Positions 15,533-26,900 of a DNA stretch of 59,612 bases are shown here, piece after piece (position 1 is the first letter of the stretch; the number at the start of each line of letters is the position of its first letter). The DNA is from Betaproteobacteria bacterium (lineage in GTDB: Bacteria > Pseudomonadota > Gammaproteobacteria > Burkholderiales > SG8-41). A model generated the notes under the pieces. The model was not told the origin of the DNA, made no database searches, and saw only the letters and a list, made by a program, of their open reading frames with translations. The stretch spans positions 1 through 59,612 of the forward strand of contig JAOTVX010000021.1 in the NCBI GenBank assembly GCA_029863175.1, read 5' to 3'. Position numbers and translations under genes: made by a program.

Positions 15533-16186
15533 TCAGGCCGCGTACCACAGAACCGCGATAAAGTGACACGCCGTGCCCGCGATAACGAACAGGTGCCACA
15601 CAAAGTGAAAGTATCTGATTCGTTCCGCCATAAAAAACGCCGCACCTGCCGTATAAGCGATACCCCCTGCGATCAGCCAGAAAAGCCCCCAATTGGGCAC
15701 AAGAGTCCACACCACATCGGCCGCGATTAGGATCAACCAACCCATCGCGAGATACACCCACGTCGAGATCGTCGTGTCTCGAACGCCGCCGAAGACCTTC
15801 AGCACCGTACCGACGACGGCGAAGCCCCACACGAGCCCGAACAGCGTCCAGCCCCAGGCGCCGCGGAGCACGCCGAGGGTAAACGGCGTGTAGGTCCCGG
15901 CGATGAGGAGGTAGATTGCCGAGTGATCGAGAATCTGGAATACGCGCTTCGCGCGGCACCCCGGCAAAGCGTGAAAGAGCGCGGATGTGAGATACAGCAG
16001 CACCACGGTGGTCGCGAACACGCTCGCGCCTACGATTTCGGTTACGTTTCCACGTTGATGCGCGGCGGTGACAAGAACCGGGAAGGCAGCGAGCGCCGCC
16101 AGCAAGCCGAGACCGTGGCTAACGCTGTTGGCGATCTCCTCGCCGAGGGACTGCGGCCGCTCTTGCAACCCCGAAACTTCGACCAT
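15533..16186 (-). CDS. trhA: Hemolysin III / TrhA (PAQR) membrane protein
   Basis: 217 aa from the ATG at 16186 with AGGAG 8 nt upstream; a TTG at 16213 is less likely. There are seven predicted membrane helices. PAQR signatures: SALFHALPG (H72), LDHSAIYLLIAGTYTPF (D87, H88) and a C-terminal HLFVIAGTACHFIAVL; the histidines and aspartate match the metal-binding set. Bacterial members are linked to membrane-fluidity homeostasis, and the hemolysin name is historical. Confidence 0.88.
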   Translation of the reverse strand: MVEVSGLQERPQSLGEEIANSVSHGLGLLAALAAFPVLVTAAHQRGNVTEIVGASVFATTVVLLYLTSALFHALPGCRAKRVFQILDHSAIYLLIAGTYTPFTLGVLRGAWGWTLFGLVWGFAVVGTVLKVFGGVRDTTISTWVYLAMGWLILIAADVVWTLVPNWGLFWLIAGGIAYTAGAAFFMAERIRYFHFVWHLFVIAGTACHFIAVLWYAA

Positions 16187-16602
16187 CGCGGCATCTCCTA
16201 CACGGCCCAACAAGTGAATTGGTTGACAAATTAGGCGGTTTGTAAGGTGTCATTGTGCGCTTGCAGTTGACATCCCTCAAGCGGAGCAAGGCGTTAGCCA
16301 CTTACTCGCAGCTACGTTGCACCTGAATGCGCTATGGGTATGTCGATTCCGCGTGAATTTGAAGCGACGATTTGGCGGGGAACATGCGAAAAGTGTTGGA
16401 TTAGCCAGTTTCAGGGTAAATCAGAGAGGGCACTATGGGCCAAGAATCGTGCCAGCCCGCACCGCACGCGCGTTTCATCCTGTTAGGGGCGCTTAAACAG
16501 CTTGTCGGGGGTGCTCAAGGGTGTCATGATCCGCTCCCGGGGTTGTATCCGATCGATGTCCGCCTCCTGTAATCCCTCCGGTTTTTGTACCAGAATCCCA
16601 CT
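16187..16602. other. Intergenic region upstream of rpoD, no gene seen
   Basis: 416 nt between divergent trhA and rpoD. It holds TTGACA-like words near 16223 and 16267, but neither has a convincing -10 at the right spacing. No repeat element or convincing small gene was found. The rpoD promoter should lie here. Confidence 0.4.
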
Positions 16603-18831
<2,229 letters not shown>

Positions 18832-18849
18832 CCGATTCTGTTACGCGCT

Positions 18850-19383
18850 CTAAGTCCCCAGCGGCCAGGATTGCAGTACCTCGTACAGGTGCGAGTGATC
18901 GAGCTGGACCGATTCGACGAGGGCGAATTCGGTTACCGGCCACGCAATGGGGGCGAGCCGGTTCTGGGCGGGCGCGCGGGCCGCGTCCCGCAGCAGAGTG
19001 ACATGCGGCACGTAAGGTCGGTTATCGAGCTGGAAACCCGCGCCGGTGAGCACCTGTGCAATCCGCTTCACCAGCGCGGTCAAACCATCCGGGCACTCCT
19101 TGACGCCGGCCCAGACGATCCGGTTGTGGCGCCAGTAATCCACGTGGTCGACCGCCAGCGTAAACGGCTCTCCCACGATCGTCGCCGCGAGCGTCTCGAG
19201 TCCGTCGAGGCGCTCGCGCGGAACCGCGCCGAGGAACACGAGCGTGAGATGGATATTGTGGGCGGGCACGACGCGACCGTCGCACTCACGCTGCGCCGAG
19301 CGCGCAAAGCCGCCCAACGCATGCTGCACATCGGGCGCAGGCCATGCAGCGAAAAACAACCGGGTGCTCGAGGCTGCCGCCAC
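18850..19383 (-). CDS. thpR: ThpR, RNA 2',3'-cyclic phosphodiesterase (2H family)
   Basis: The two 2H motifs HLTLVFLG and HVTLLRD are present, with LFFAAWPAPDVQHAL at the start. The frame is open to a GTG at 19521, but the upstream part encodes a degenerate APGPRQ tandem repeat absent from the family. A GTG at 19383 gives 177 aa, close to the E. coli protein, so I use it; neither start has a clear ribosome site. It follows ispF on the same strand. Confidence 0.85.
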   Translation of the reverse strand: MAAASSTRLFFAAWPAPDVQHALGGFARSAQRECDGRVVPAHNIHLTLVFLGAVPRERLDGLETLAATIVGEPFTLAVDHVDYWRHNRIVWAGVKECPDGLTALVKRIAQVLTGAGFQLDNRPYVPHVTLLRDAARAPAQNRLAPIAWPVTEFALVESVQLDHSHLYEVLQSWPLGT

Positions 19384-19475
19384 CGGAGCGCTCTGGCGCG
19401 GGCCCGGAGCAATCTGGCGCGGACCTGACGCCCTTTGGCGCGGGCCCGGCGCCCTCTGGTGCGGGCCCGGCGCCC

Positions 19476-19985
19476 TCAGGCCCGGGGCCGGGTTGTTTCG
19501 GCGTTTTCTGGATCTACCCACGTGATCAGTGCTATCGCTTCAGCCGCGATGCCCTCGCCGCGCCCGGTAAAACCGAGGCGCTCGGTGCTCTTGGCCTTGA
19601 TGTTGACGAAATCCGGCGGGATGCCAATGTCCGAGGCGAGATTCGCGCGCATCTCCGGGAGATGTGGCGCCAGTCGCGGCGCCTGCGCGATGACCGTGGC
19701 GTCCACGTTGACGACGCGCAGGCGCTCCTGCCCCAGCAGCAGCCCCACCTCCCGCAGCAAGGCCCGGCTGTCGGCGTCCTGGTACCGGGGGTCGGTGTCC
19801 GGAAAGTGCGCGCCGATGTCTCCCAGGCCGGCCGCGCCCAGCAGGGCATCGCAAACGGCATGGATCAGCACATCGGCATCCGAGTGCCCGGCGAGTCCTT
19901 TATCAAAAGGAACCGGCACGCCGCCGATGACGAGCTTTCTACCCGCCACCAGCGCGTGTGCGTCAAACCCCTGCCCGATTCTCAT
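19476..19985 (-). CDS. ispF: IspF, 2-C-methyl-D-erythritol 2,4-cyclodiphosphate synthase
   Basis: 169 aa from the ATG at 19985: [12 protein letters not shown] with the metal ligands Asp and His, [31 protein letters not shown], then HFPDTD and the C-terminal [20 protein letters not shown]. It is step five of the non-mevalonate isoprenoid pathway. ispD lies upstream on the same strand, but 352 nt with two hairpins separate them, whereas in many bacteria the two are adjacent or fused. Confidence 0.96.
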   Translation of the reverse strand: MRIGQGFDAHALVAGRKLVIGGVPVPFDKGLAGHSDADVLIHAVCDALLGAAGLGDIGAHFPDTDPRYQDADSRALLREVGLLLGQERLRVVNVDATVIAQAPRLAPHLPEMRANLASDIGIPPDFVNIKAKSTERLGFTGRGEGIAAEAIALITWVDPENAETTRPRA

Positions 19986-19992
19986 CGTGTTA

Positions 19993-20024
19993 AGGATTCT
20001 CTGCAATAGTTTGCAGAGAATCCT
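19993..20024. repeat. 14-bp perfect hairpin upstream of ispF
   Basis: AGGATTCTCTGCAA pairs perfectly with TTGCAGAGAATCCT over a 4-nt loop. It begins 8 nt from the ispF start codon, so it would lie in the ispF leader. Confidence 0.75.
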
Positions 20025-20072
20025 AATAAGACTACTTTGTATGATTCGTGAACGACCATCATTAACCTTGTT

Positions 20073-20110
20073 AAGAAATCTCTGCACACCCTCTTGTGCA
20101 GAGATTTCTT
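20073..20110. repeat. 15-bp perfect hairpin in the ispD-ispF gap
   Basis: AAGAAATCTCTGCAC pairs with GTGCAGAGATTTCTT over an 8-nt loop. Its arm shares CTCTGCA with the hairpin at 19993. Apart from these two hairpins, the 19986-20337 gap shows nothing recognisable. Confidence 0.75.
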
Positions 20111-20337
20111 TAATGTGACGAATTTCCCGTTCACTACTGCCCGCCGGGACGCCGAAGCGCCGCACAGAACGAAAGCGTTAGCATCAAGCCGCTCAAACCA
20201 ACGCCGGTGGGAGGGCCAGGACGACGCGTCTCATACCACCGCAGAGCAGGCTTGTACGCAAGTTTATCAGTAAGCGCGGACAAAATCCCGCGCCCGGATT
20301 AATCCCTACCCGCTTGTTGGGCACGGCCCCGCATTCA

Positions 20338-21087
20338 TCAAGCTTTCCGTGGTTTCACTTTTGGCCTGGCTCGCCGTCCCGGCATAGTGGCGGATGCGCC
20401 TTGGCTCCTCAAGATCAGCTCCGCAATGCCGAGGTCCTCAGGATAAGTCACCTTGAGGTTGCGGGTGTCGCCCATCACCAGGCGGGGCTTCAAGCCCACT
20501 CCCTCAATCGCCCGCGCTTCGTCCGTTGCGATGCCCGGATCAGCCAGGCGCAGGGCGTCGATCAGCAACCGGTAGCGGAACATTTGCGGCGTCTGCGCGA
20601 GCCACAGGTGCTCCCGGGGCTCGGTCCCCACTGCGCGCAGATCGCAGTTCGCACGCTTGAGCGTGTCTGACACCGGCACTGCCAGGAGTCCACCAGTCTC
20701 GTCACCGCCTGCCTCGATGAGGAGGCGCTCGAGCGCCGCATCGCTCAGGCACGGCCGTGCCGCATCATGCACCAGCACCCAGTCCGAAGGCTCGATCATG
20801 TCGCGCGCGGCCATTAATCCATTGAACACGCTTGCTGTGCGCGTCACACCACCACAGTACAACGGCTCGACTTTGGCGCCGAAGTCGCGCCAATCGTAAT
20901 CCCTGAAATTCGTGTCGCCCTGCGCCAGGACCACGAACACCTGCTCGATACGCGGGTGCCGCACGAGCGGCCTCAGCGCGTAGTAGAGCAGCGGGCGCCC
21001 GGAAATCTCCAGGTATTGCTTGGGCACGGCCGCGCGGACGCGCGAACCGGAACCGGCTGCTGGAATCAGGGCGTAGGTCTTCGACAC
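20338..21087 (-). CDS. ispD: IspD, MEP cytidylyltransferase
   Basis: 249 aa from a GTG at 21087. Nucleotide-binding loop LIPAAGSGSRV, then PKQYLEISGRPLLYYAL, VLVHDAARPCLS and TDEARAIEGVGLKPRLVMGDTRNLKVTYPEDL, all typical IspD. It makes CDP-methylerythritol from CTP and MEP. The C-terminus carries an extra basic tail (MPGRRARPKVKPRKA). It pairs functionally with ispF downstream. Confidence 0.95.
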   Translation of the reverse strand: MSKTYALIPAAGSGSRVRAAVPKQYLEISGRPLLYYALRPLVRHPRIEQVFVVLAQGDTNFRDYDWRDFGAKVEPLYCGGVTRTASVFNGLMAARDMIEPSDWVLVHDAARPCLSDAALERLLIEAGGDETGGLLAVPVSDTLKRANCDLRAVGTEPREHLWLAQTPQMFRYRLLIDALRLADPGIATDEARAIEGVGLKPRLVMGDTRNLKVTYPEDLGIAELILRSQGASATMPGRRARPKVKPRKA

Positions 21088-21187
21088 GCGGGGCGAAAAA
21101 CGCTGTTATTGCTGCGATTTTAGCAGCATTGGCGCGCGCGTTTTCCGCACTTGAAAAAGCGCTTTCCGGGCGCATAATGAAACCAGT

Positions 21188-22063
21188 ATGCTGCAATCGG
21201 CGCTCTCCACGCGTAGCCCGGCGGTGGCCGGCATGTTTTATCCCGGCGATCGGGTCGAGCTCGCGCGCTCCATTGCGCAAATGCTGGGTACGGCAGCGAG
21301 CGTCGCGCCCGAGCGCCCGGTGCCCAAGGCCATCATTGCGCCGCACGCAGGCTACATCTACTCCGGACCGATCGCTGCGAGCGTATATGCGCTGCTCGCC
21401 CCCGCGCGCCAGACGATCAGGCGCGTGGTATTGCTCGGTCCCACTCATCGGGTCCCGGTGCGCGGACTCGCGCTTCCCGGGGTTGCCGCGTTCGCGACCC
21501 CGCTCGGCGTGGTCGCCATCGACCCTGAGGCCGTGGCTGCGCTCGGCGCATTGCCGCAGGTCGGAACCAGCGCCCAGGCACACGCCCCCGAGCATTCAAT
21601 CGAGGTGCACGTTCCCTTCCTGCAGACGGTGCTCGAGCGTTTCACGCTCGTGCCCCTGGCGGTGGGACGGGCAGACGCCCCCGCGGTGGCGGAGGTGATC
21701 GACACCCTGTGGGGCGGCCCCGAGACGCTGATCGTGGTGAGCTCCGACCTGTCGCACTACCTTCCCTACGCCGACGCGCAGACGCTTGACCGCGCGACCG
21801 CGCAGGCGATCCTGAGCCTGACGGCCGATATCTCGCACGAGCAAGCGTGCGGCGCTACGCCGGTAACGGGCCTGACCTACACAGCGCGCAAGCGAGGGCT
21901 CAAGGCCGAACTCATCGATCTGCGAAATTCGGGTGACACCGCGGGGGACAAACAGCGCGTGGTGGGCTACGGCGCGTTCGCGTTTTACGAGCAGCCCGTC
22001 GTAAGGAGTTTGTCGGACTTTGGGCCGACAAACTCCTTCGAGGACGAACAGGATGCCCGATAA
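21188..22063 (+). CDS. amrB: AmmeMemoRadiSam system protein B (MEMO1 family)
   Basis: 291 aa, ATG at 21188. MEMO signatures: SPAVAGMFYPGD, IIAPHAGYIYSG, VVLLGPTHRVP, APEHSIEVHVPFLQ and VVSSDLSHYLPYADA. The conserved histidines resemble those of extradiol dioxygenases. It is the first gene of a three-gene set with AMMECR1 and a radical SAM enzyme. The biochemical role is unsettled. The last 19 residues or so (from VVRSLSDFG) are read from a hairpin element, so this C-terminus is probably acquired. Its stop overlaps the start of amrA by 11 nt. Confidence 0.9.
   Translation: MLQSALSTRSPAVAGMFYPGDRVELARSIAQMLGTAASVAPERPVPKAIIAPHAGYIYSGPIAASVYALLAPARQTIRRVVLLGPTHRVPVRGLALPGVAAFATPLGVVAIDPEAVAALGALPQVGTSAQAHAPEHSIEVHVPFLQTVLERFTLVPLAVGRADAPAVAEVIDTLWGGPETLIVVSSDLSHYLPYADAQTLDRATAQAILSLTADISHEQACGATPVTGLTYTARKRGLKAELIDLRNSGDTAGDKQRVVGYGAFAFYEQPVVRSLSDFGPTNSFEDEQDAR
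22003..22038. repeat. 14-bp perfect hairpin inside the amrB 3' end
   Basis: AAGGAGTTTGTCGG pairs perfectly with CCGACAAACTCCTT over an 8-nt loop, entirely within the amrB frame. The same arm word recurs upstream of suhB at 52752. Confidence 0.8.
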
Positions 22064-22679
22064 GTCGGACCCGATCATGGTACCCGCCGCATCGGGCCGG
22101 GTCGTCTTGCACTCGAGCGGGCCGTCACCCTGGCCGCAGGATGCGGGGCAGGTGCTGCTGCCAGTCGCCCGCTCGGCGATCGCCAACGAACTCGGCGTCG
22201 ATCACGCGGCAAGCGATGACTTCCCTTGGCTCAGGCAACCGGGCGCCTGTTTCATCACGCTCATGGCGAGCAAGCGTTTGCGCGGCTGCATCGGCACGCT
22301 GCGAGCGCACCGCACGTTGCTCGAGGACGTGAAGGCGAACGCGGTGGCCGCCGCCTTCCGCGATCCCCGGTTCAAGCCGCTGGCGCCCGGCGAGTTTGCT
22401 GCCGTGGCGCTCGAAATCTCGGTGCTTTCCGCTCTTGAGCCAATGACCGTGGCCGACGAGCAGGATGCCGTTCGACAGCTGCGGCCAGGCGTCGACGGGA
22501 TCGTGTTCCAGTACGGCTACCATACGGGTACGTTCCTGCCCCAGGTGTGGGAACAATTCGATGATCCCGCTGAATTTCTCGCGCACCTGCGCTACAAGGC
22601 CGGGCTACCGCCCGACTTCTGGGACAGCGACGTGAAGCTCTCGCGCTATGTCGTGACCAAGTGGCGCGAGGAAGCGTGA
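22053..22679 (+). CDS. amrA: AmmeMemoRadiSam system protein A (AMMECR1 family)
   Basis: 208 aa from the ATG at 22053, inside the end of amrB; an ATG at 22077 is an alternative. AMMECR1 signatures: GACFITLMASKRLRGCIGTLRAHRTLLEDVKANAVAAAFRDPRF (in pieces), LEISVLSALEPM, PGVDGIVFQYG and GTFLPQVWEQFDDPAEFLAHLRYKAGL. It is a homologue of a human protein of unknown activity. The overlap implies coupled translation with amrB. A heptad repeat begins at its stop codon. Confidence 0.9.
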   Translation: MPDKSDPIMVPAASGRVVLHSSGPSPWPQDAGQVLLPVARSAIANELGVDHAASDDFPWLRQPGACFITLMASKRLRGCIGTLRAHRTLLEDVKANAVAAAFRDPRFKPLAPGEFAAVALEISVLSALEPMTVADEQDAVRQLRPGVDGIVFQYGYHTGTFLPQVWEQFDDPAEFLAHLRYKAGLPPDFWDSDVKLSRYVVTKWREEA

Positions 22680-22793
22680 TGAGTGATGAGTGATGAGTGA
22701 TGGGTGATGGGTGATGGGTGATGGGTGATGGGTGTTGCGCGGGCCGCGCATCGGCTCTTTCGCATTATCCATCCCCCATTACTCATTACGAAC
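22676..22793. repeat. GTGATGA/GTGATGG heptad array with degenerate opposite arm
   Basis: Three GTGATGA then five GTGATGG heptads in perfect register (22676 to about 22731), then one degenerate unit. The opposite arm (22763-22793) has CCATCCC, CCATTAC and TCATTAC. The near-perfect left arm suggests recent unit duplication. It separates amrA from amrS. Confidence 0.85.
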
Positions 22794-22797
22794 TGCG

Positions 22798-23880
22798 ATG
22801 AGCGAACGCGAATATCCCGGCCGGTGGTGGCACATGCTCGAGGACGGTCGCATGCAGTGCGACCTGTGCCCGCGCGACTGCCGGCTGCACGAGGGCCAGC
22901 GCGGAGCGTGCTTCGTGCGCATGCGAAACGGCGACCAGTTGGTGCTCACCACCTATGGGCGCTCCTCCGGCTTTTGTATCGATCCGATCGAGAAAAAGCC
23001 GCTCAACCAGTTCTACCCCGGCTCGAGCATCCTCTCGTTCGGCACCGCCGGCTGCAACCTTGCGTGCAAGTTCTGCCAGAACTGGGACATCTCCAAATCG
23101 CGCGATATGGACCGGCTCGCGGACGAAGCTTCGCCCGCGGCAATCGCGAAAGCCGCGCTTGCCGCGGGCTGCAAGAGCGTCGCGTTTACCTACAACGACC
23201 CGGTTATCTTCGCCGAGTACGCGATGGATATTGCGGACGCGTGCCACGCGCATGGCGTGCAGACCGTCGCCGTCACGGCGGGCTACATTCACGAGGTGCC
23301 CCGCCGCGAGTTTTTCGCGAAGATGGACGCTGCAAATGTGGACCTGAAAGCGTTCACCGATGATTTCTACTACAAGCTGTGCGGGGCGCGGCTCCAGCCC
23401 GTGCTCGACACGCTCGCCTACCTGAAGCACGAAACCGAGGTCTGGGTCGAAATCACGACGCTGCTGATCCCGGGCAAGAACGACTCGAATGCGGAGATCG
23501 AGGCCGAGTGCAAGTGGATCCGTAAAGAGCTGGGGGCCGACGTCCCGGTGCACTTTACGGCCTTCCATCCCGATTACAAGATGCCGGACATCCCCGCGAC
23601 GCCGGCCGCGACGCTGCGCCGGGCGCGCGAGATCGCGCTCAGCGAAGGCCTGCATTACGTCTTCACCGGCAATATCCATGACGAGCGAGGCGGCGCCACT
23701 TACTGCCCTTCGTGCCGCACGGCCCTGATCGTGCGCGACTGGTACCGGATCGAGGAGTATCGCGTTACCGCCGAGGGCAAATGCCCCGATTGTGGCGCGG
23801 CAATTGCCGGCCGCTACGAAGAATTCAAGGGTCAGTTCGGACGGCGCCGGATTCCGATCGCCATCCACACCCCCGTTTGA
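22798..23880 (+). CDS. amrS: AmmeMemoRadiSam system radical SAM enzyme
   Basis: 360 aa from the ATG at 22798. The radical SAM cluster motif is C86-NLA-C90-KF-C93. An N-terminal CDLCPRDC...GACFVR motif and IDPIEKKPLNQFYPGS are typical of this PflA-like group. A C-terminal CPSC ... CPDC pair may bind zinc. It is the third member of the AMMECR1/MEMO/rSAM triad. The substrate is unknown. Adjacent genes are co-oriented but a 118-nt repeat lies upstream. Confidence 0.9.
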   Translation: MSEREYPGRWWHMLEDGRMQCDLCPRDCRLHEGQRGACFVRMRNGDQLVLTTYGRSSGFCIDPIEKKPLNQFYPGSSILSFGTAGCNLACKFCQNWDISKSRDMDRLADEASPAAIAKAALAAGCKSVAFTYNDPVIFAEYAMDIADACHAHGVQTVAVTAGYIHEVPRREFFAKMDAANVDLKAFTDDFYYKLCGARLQPVLDTLAYLKHETEVWVEITTLLIPGKNDSNAEIEAECKWIRKELGADVPVHFTAFHPDYKMPDIPATPAATLRRAREIALSEGLHYVFTGNIHDERGGATYCPSCRTALIVRDWYRIEEYRVTAEGKCPDCGAAIAGRYEEFKGQFGRRRIPIAIHTPV

Positions 23881-23957
23881 AATCGGTGACTAAACCGGCG
23901 TGACCCGACCGGCAAGCGCGCCGGTTTACGGCGCGCCGGTATAATAACAAGCGGTTT

Positions 23958-26900
23958 TTGAAGCACTTTCAACCCGAAATGCTGCAGCTCCCACTGCCGG
24001 CGCCGGGGGAGCGCGCATGTACGCTCCCTCTTTACGGCTCATCCGATGCGCTCCTGCTCGCGCAACTGGCGCGGCAGAGGCACCCGCTCGCCGTATTTAC
24101 CGCGTCTGCCTCCGACGCTCGACGGCTGCTGGAAGAAATTTCGTTTTTTGATCCGGGAATAAGGGTCCACTTATTCCCGGATTGGGAGACGCTGCCCTAC
24201 GATCAGCTCTCGCCACATCACGACCTGGTGTCGGAGCGGCTCGCCACGCTCTACCAGCTCATGCGCCGTGAGTTCGACGTGGCGATCGTTCCGGTCACGA
24301 CGGCGCTCTACCGGCTGGCCCCCGTCGACTATCTCGCCGCGCGCTCGTTCTTTTTCAGGCAGGGGCAGACGCTCCAGGCGCAGTCGATGCGTCAGCAGCT
24401 CGTCACTGCAGGCTACGCCCATGTCACGCAGGTCGTGGCACCGGGCGAGTACTGCGTGCGCGGCGGCCTGCTTGATCTGTTTCCGACGGGCAGCACCCTG
24501 CCCTACCGCATCGAGCTCGACGACGACATCGTCGAGAGCATTCGCAGCTTCGACGTGGACACGCAACGCTCGATCTACAAGGTCAATGAGGTGCGTCTCC
24601 TCCCGGCTCGGGAATTTCCGCTCGACGAAGAGGGACAGACGCGCTTTCGCCGCAAATTCCGCGAGACATTCGAAGGCGACCCCTCCCGCAGCCCCATCTA
24701 CAAGGACGTGAGCAAGGGCGTCGGGAGCGCCGGCATCGAGTACTACCTGCCGCTTTTCTTCGACAACACCGCGGTCCTCACGGACTACCTTCCGGCGGAC
24801 ACGCTGTTCTGCGTCCAGCCCGGCCTGCAGCAGGCCATCGAGCAGTTCTGGAGCGATACGCATACGCGTTACGCCATGCTGCGAGGAGACCGCACCAATC
24901 CGGTGCTGCCGCCGCAGGAGCTCTTCCTGACGACCGATCAGTTCTTCGGCGCCATTAAACCCTTCGCCCGCATCGAGCTCGCGGGCTTGGGTTCAACGTT
25001 CAAAGTTCAAAGTTCCGAGTTCAAAGTTGAAACCAGTAATATGAAACCTGGAACCTTAAACATTGAACCCGGAACCCTGAACCCGCAAGCGGAGGCAGCG
25101 GTGACATCACCGCTTCCGCCGCTGGCGGTGGAGCGGCGGGCCGACGACCCTCTGCACCGCCTGCGCTCGTACCTTGCTTCATTCGAAGGCCGCGTGCTGG
25201 TCCTCGCCGAGGGCCCGGGCCGGCGTGAAACGATGCTCGAGTACTTCGCTCAACACGGCCTCGTTCCCGCGCTCGCGCAGGAGTATGCCCAGTTCGCCGC
25301 ATCGACAGAGCCCTTCATGCTTGCGGTCGGTTCGTTGCACATGGGCTTCACGCTGGCTGCGCCGCCGCTCGCGATCGTCACGGAAAACGAGCTCTACGCC
25401 CTTCAGGCACGCCCGCGCCGCGAGCGCGAAGGCGCGGTGCGCGTCACGCCGGAGGGCATGCTGCGCGATCTCTCGGAGGTCAATATCGGTGATCCAGTTG
25501 TGCATGAACAGCACGGCATCGGGCGCTACCAGGGCCTCGTCAACATGAACCTCAGCGAGGGCGAGACGGAATTCCTGGTGCTCGAGTACGCGCGCGGCGC
25601 CAAGCTTTACGTTCCTGTCTCCAGCTTGCACCTTGTCAGCCGCTACAGTGGCGCGCCAGCGGACGCGGCACCCCTGCACGAGCTTGGCAGCGGGCAGTGG
25701 GAAAAAGCGCGGCGCAAGGCTGCCAGGCAGGTGCGCGACACCGCGGCCGAGCTGCTCCACCTCTACGCGCAGCGCGCAGCGCGCCACGGCCATGCCTTCC
25801 AGGTAAACCCGCACGACGTGGAGGCGTTCAGCGACGGCTTCCCGTTCGAGGAGACGGCCGACCAGGCCGCCGCCATCAAGGCCGTGATCGAGGATCTCGG
25901 GAGCGGCAAGCCCATGGACCGGCTGATCTGTGGCGACGTCGGTTTCGGCAAGACGGAAGTCGCGCTGCGGGCGGCCTTCGTCGGCGTCGCCGACGGCAAG
26001 CAGGTTGCCGTGCTCGTCCCGACCACGCTGCTCGCCGAGCAGCATTTCAACACATTTTCCGACCGGTTTGCCGACTGGCCGGTGAGGATCGCGGAGCTCT
26101 CCCGCTTCCGCACCACCAAGGAACAGGCCGCGACAATGGCCGGCCTCGCCGACGGCCGCGTCGACATCGCGATCGGCACCCACAGGCTGCTGCAGCGCGA
26201 CGTCAAGTTCCAGAAGCTGGGACTCGTCATCGTGGACGAGGAGCATCGCTTCGGGGTGCGGCAGAAGGAGCGCTTGAAGGCGCTGCGGGCCGAGGTCGAC
26301 GTGCTGACACTCACGGCAACGCCCATCCCGCGCACCCTCGCGATGTCGCTCGAGGGCCTGCGCGACTTCTCGGTGATCGCGACCGCCCCCGAGCGCCGCC
26401 TGGCGATCAAGACCTTCGTCCTGCGGCACAGTAAGGCGCTAATTCGCGAAGCAGTGCTGCGGGAGCTCAACCGCGGCGGACAGATCTACTTCCTGCACAA
26501 CGAAATCGACACCATCCGGCACGTCGAGGAGACGCTGGTGAAGCTGCTGCCCGAGGCCCGCATCCGTATCGCACATGGCCAGATGCGCGAACGCGAGCTC
26601 GAGCACGTGATGCGCGACTTCTATCAGCAACGCTTCAACGTGCTCCTCTGCACCACCATCATCGAGACCGGCATCGACATTCCGACCGCGAATACCATCA
26701 TCATGAACCGCGCGGACAAGTTCGGACTGGCGCAGCTACACCAGCTGCGGGGTCGGGTCGGGCGCTCGCACCACCAGGCTTACGCCTACCTGATGTTGCC
26801 CGATGAAGGCGCCATCACCGGACAGGCCAGGAAACGGCTGGAAGCGATCCAGATGATGGAGCAGCTGGGCTCGGGCTTTTTCCTCGCAATGCATGATCTC

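Noticed and set aside
22676..22793. CRISPR array
   Set aside because: The repeat is a 7-bp tandem unit without spacers, facing an inverted arm; there are no unique spacers and no cas genes in the window.
25179..26470. 416-aa and 235-aa minus-strand frames opposite mfd
   Set aside because: Shadows of the Mfd translocase domain; no motif or ribosome site supports them.
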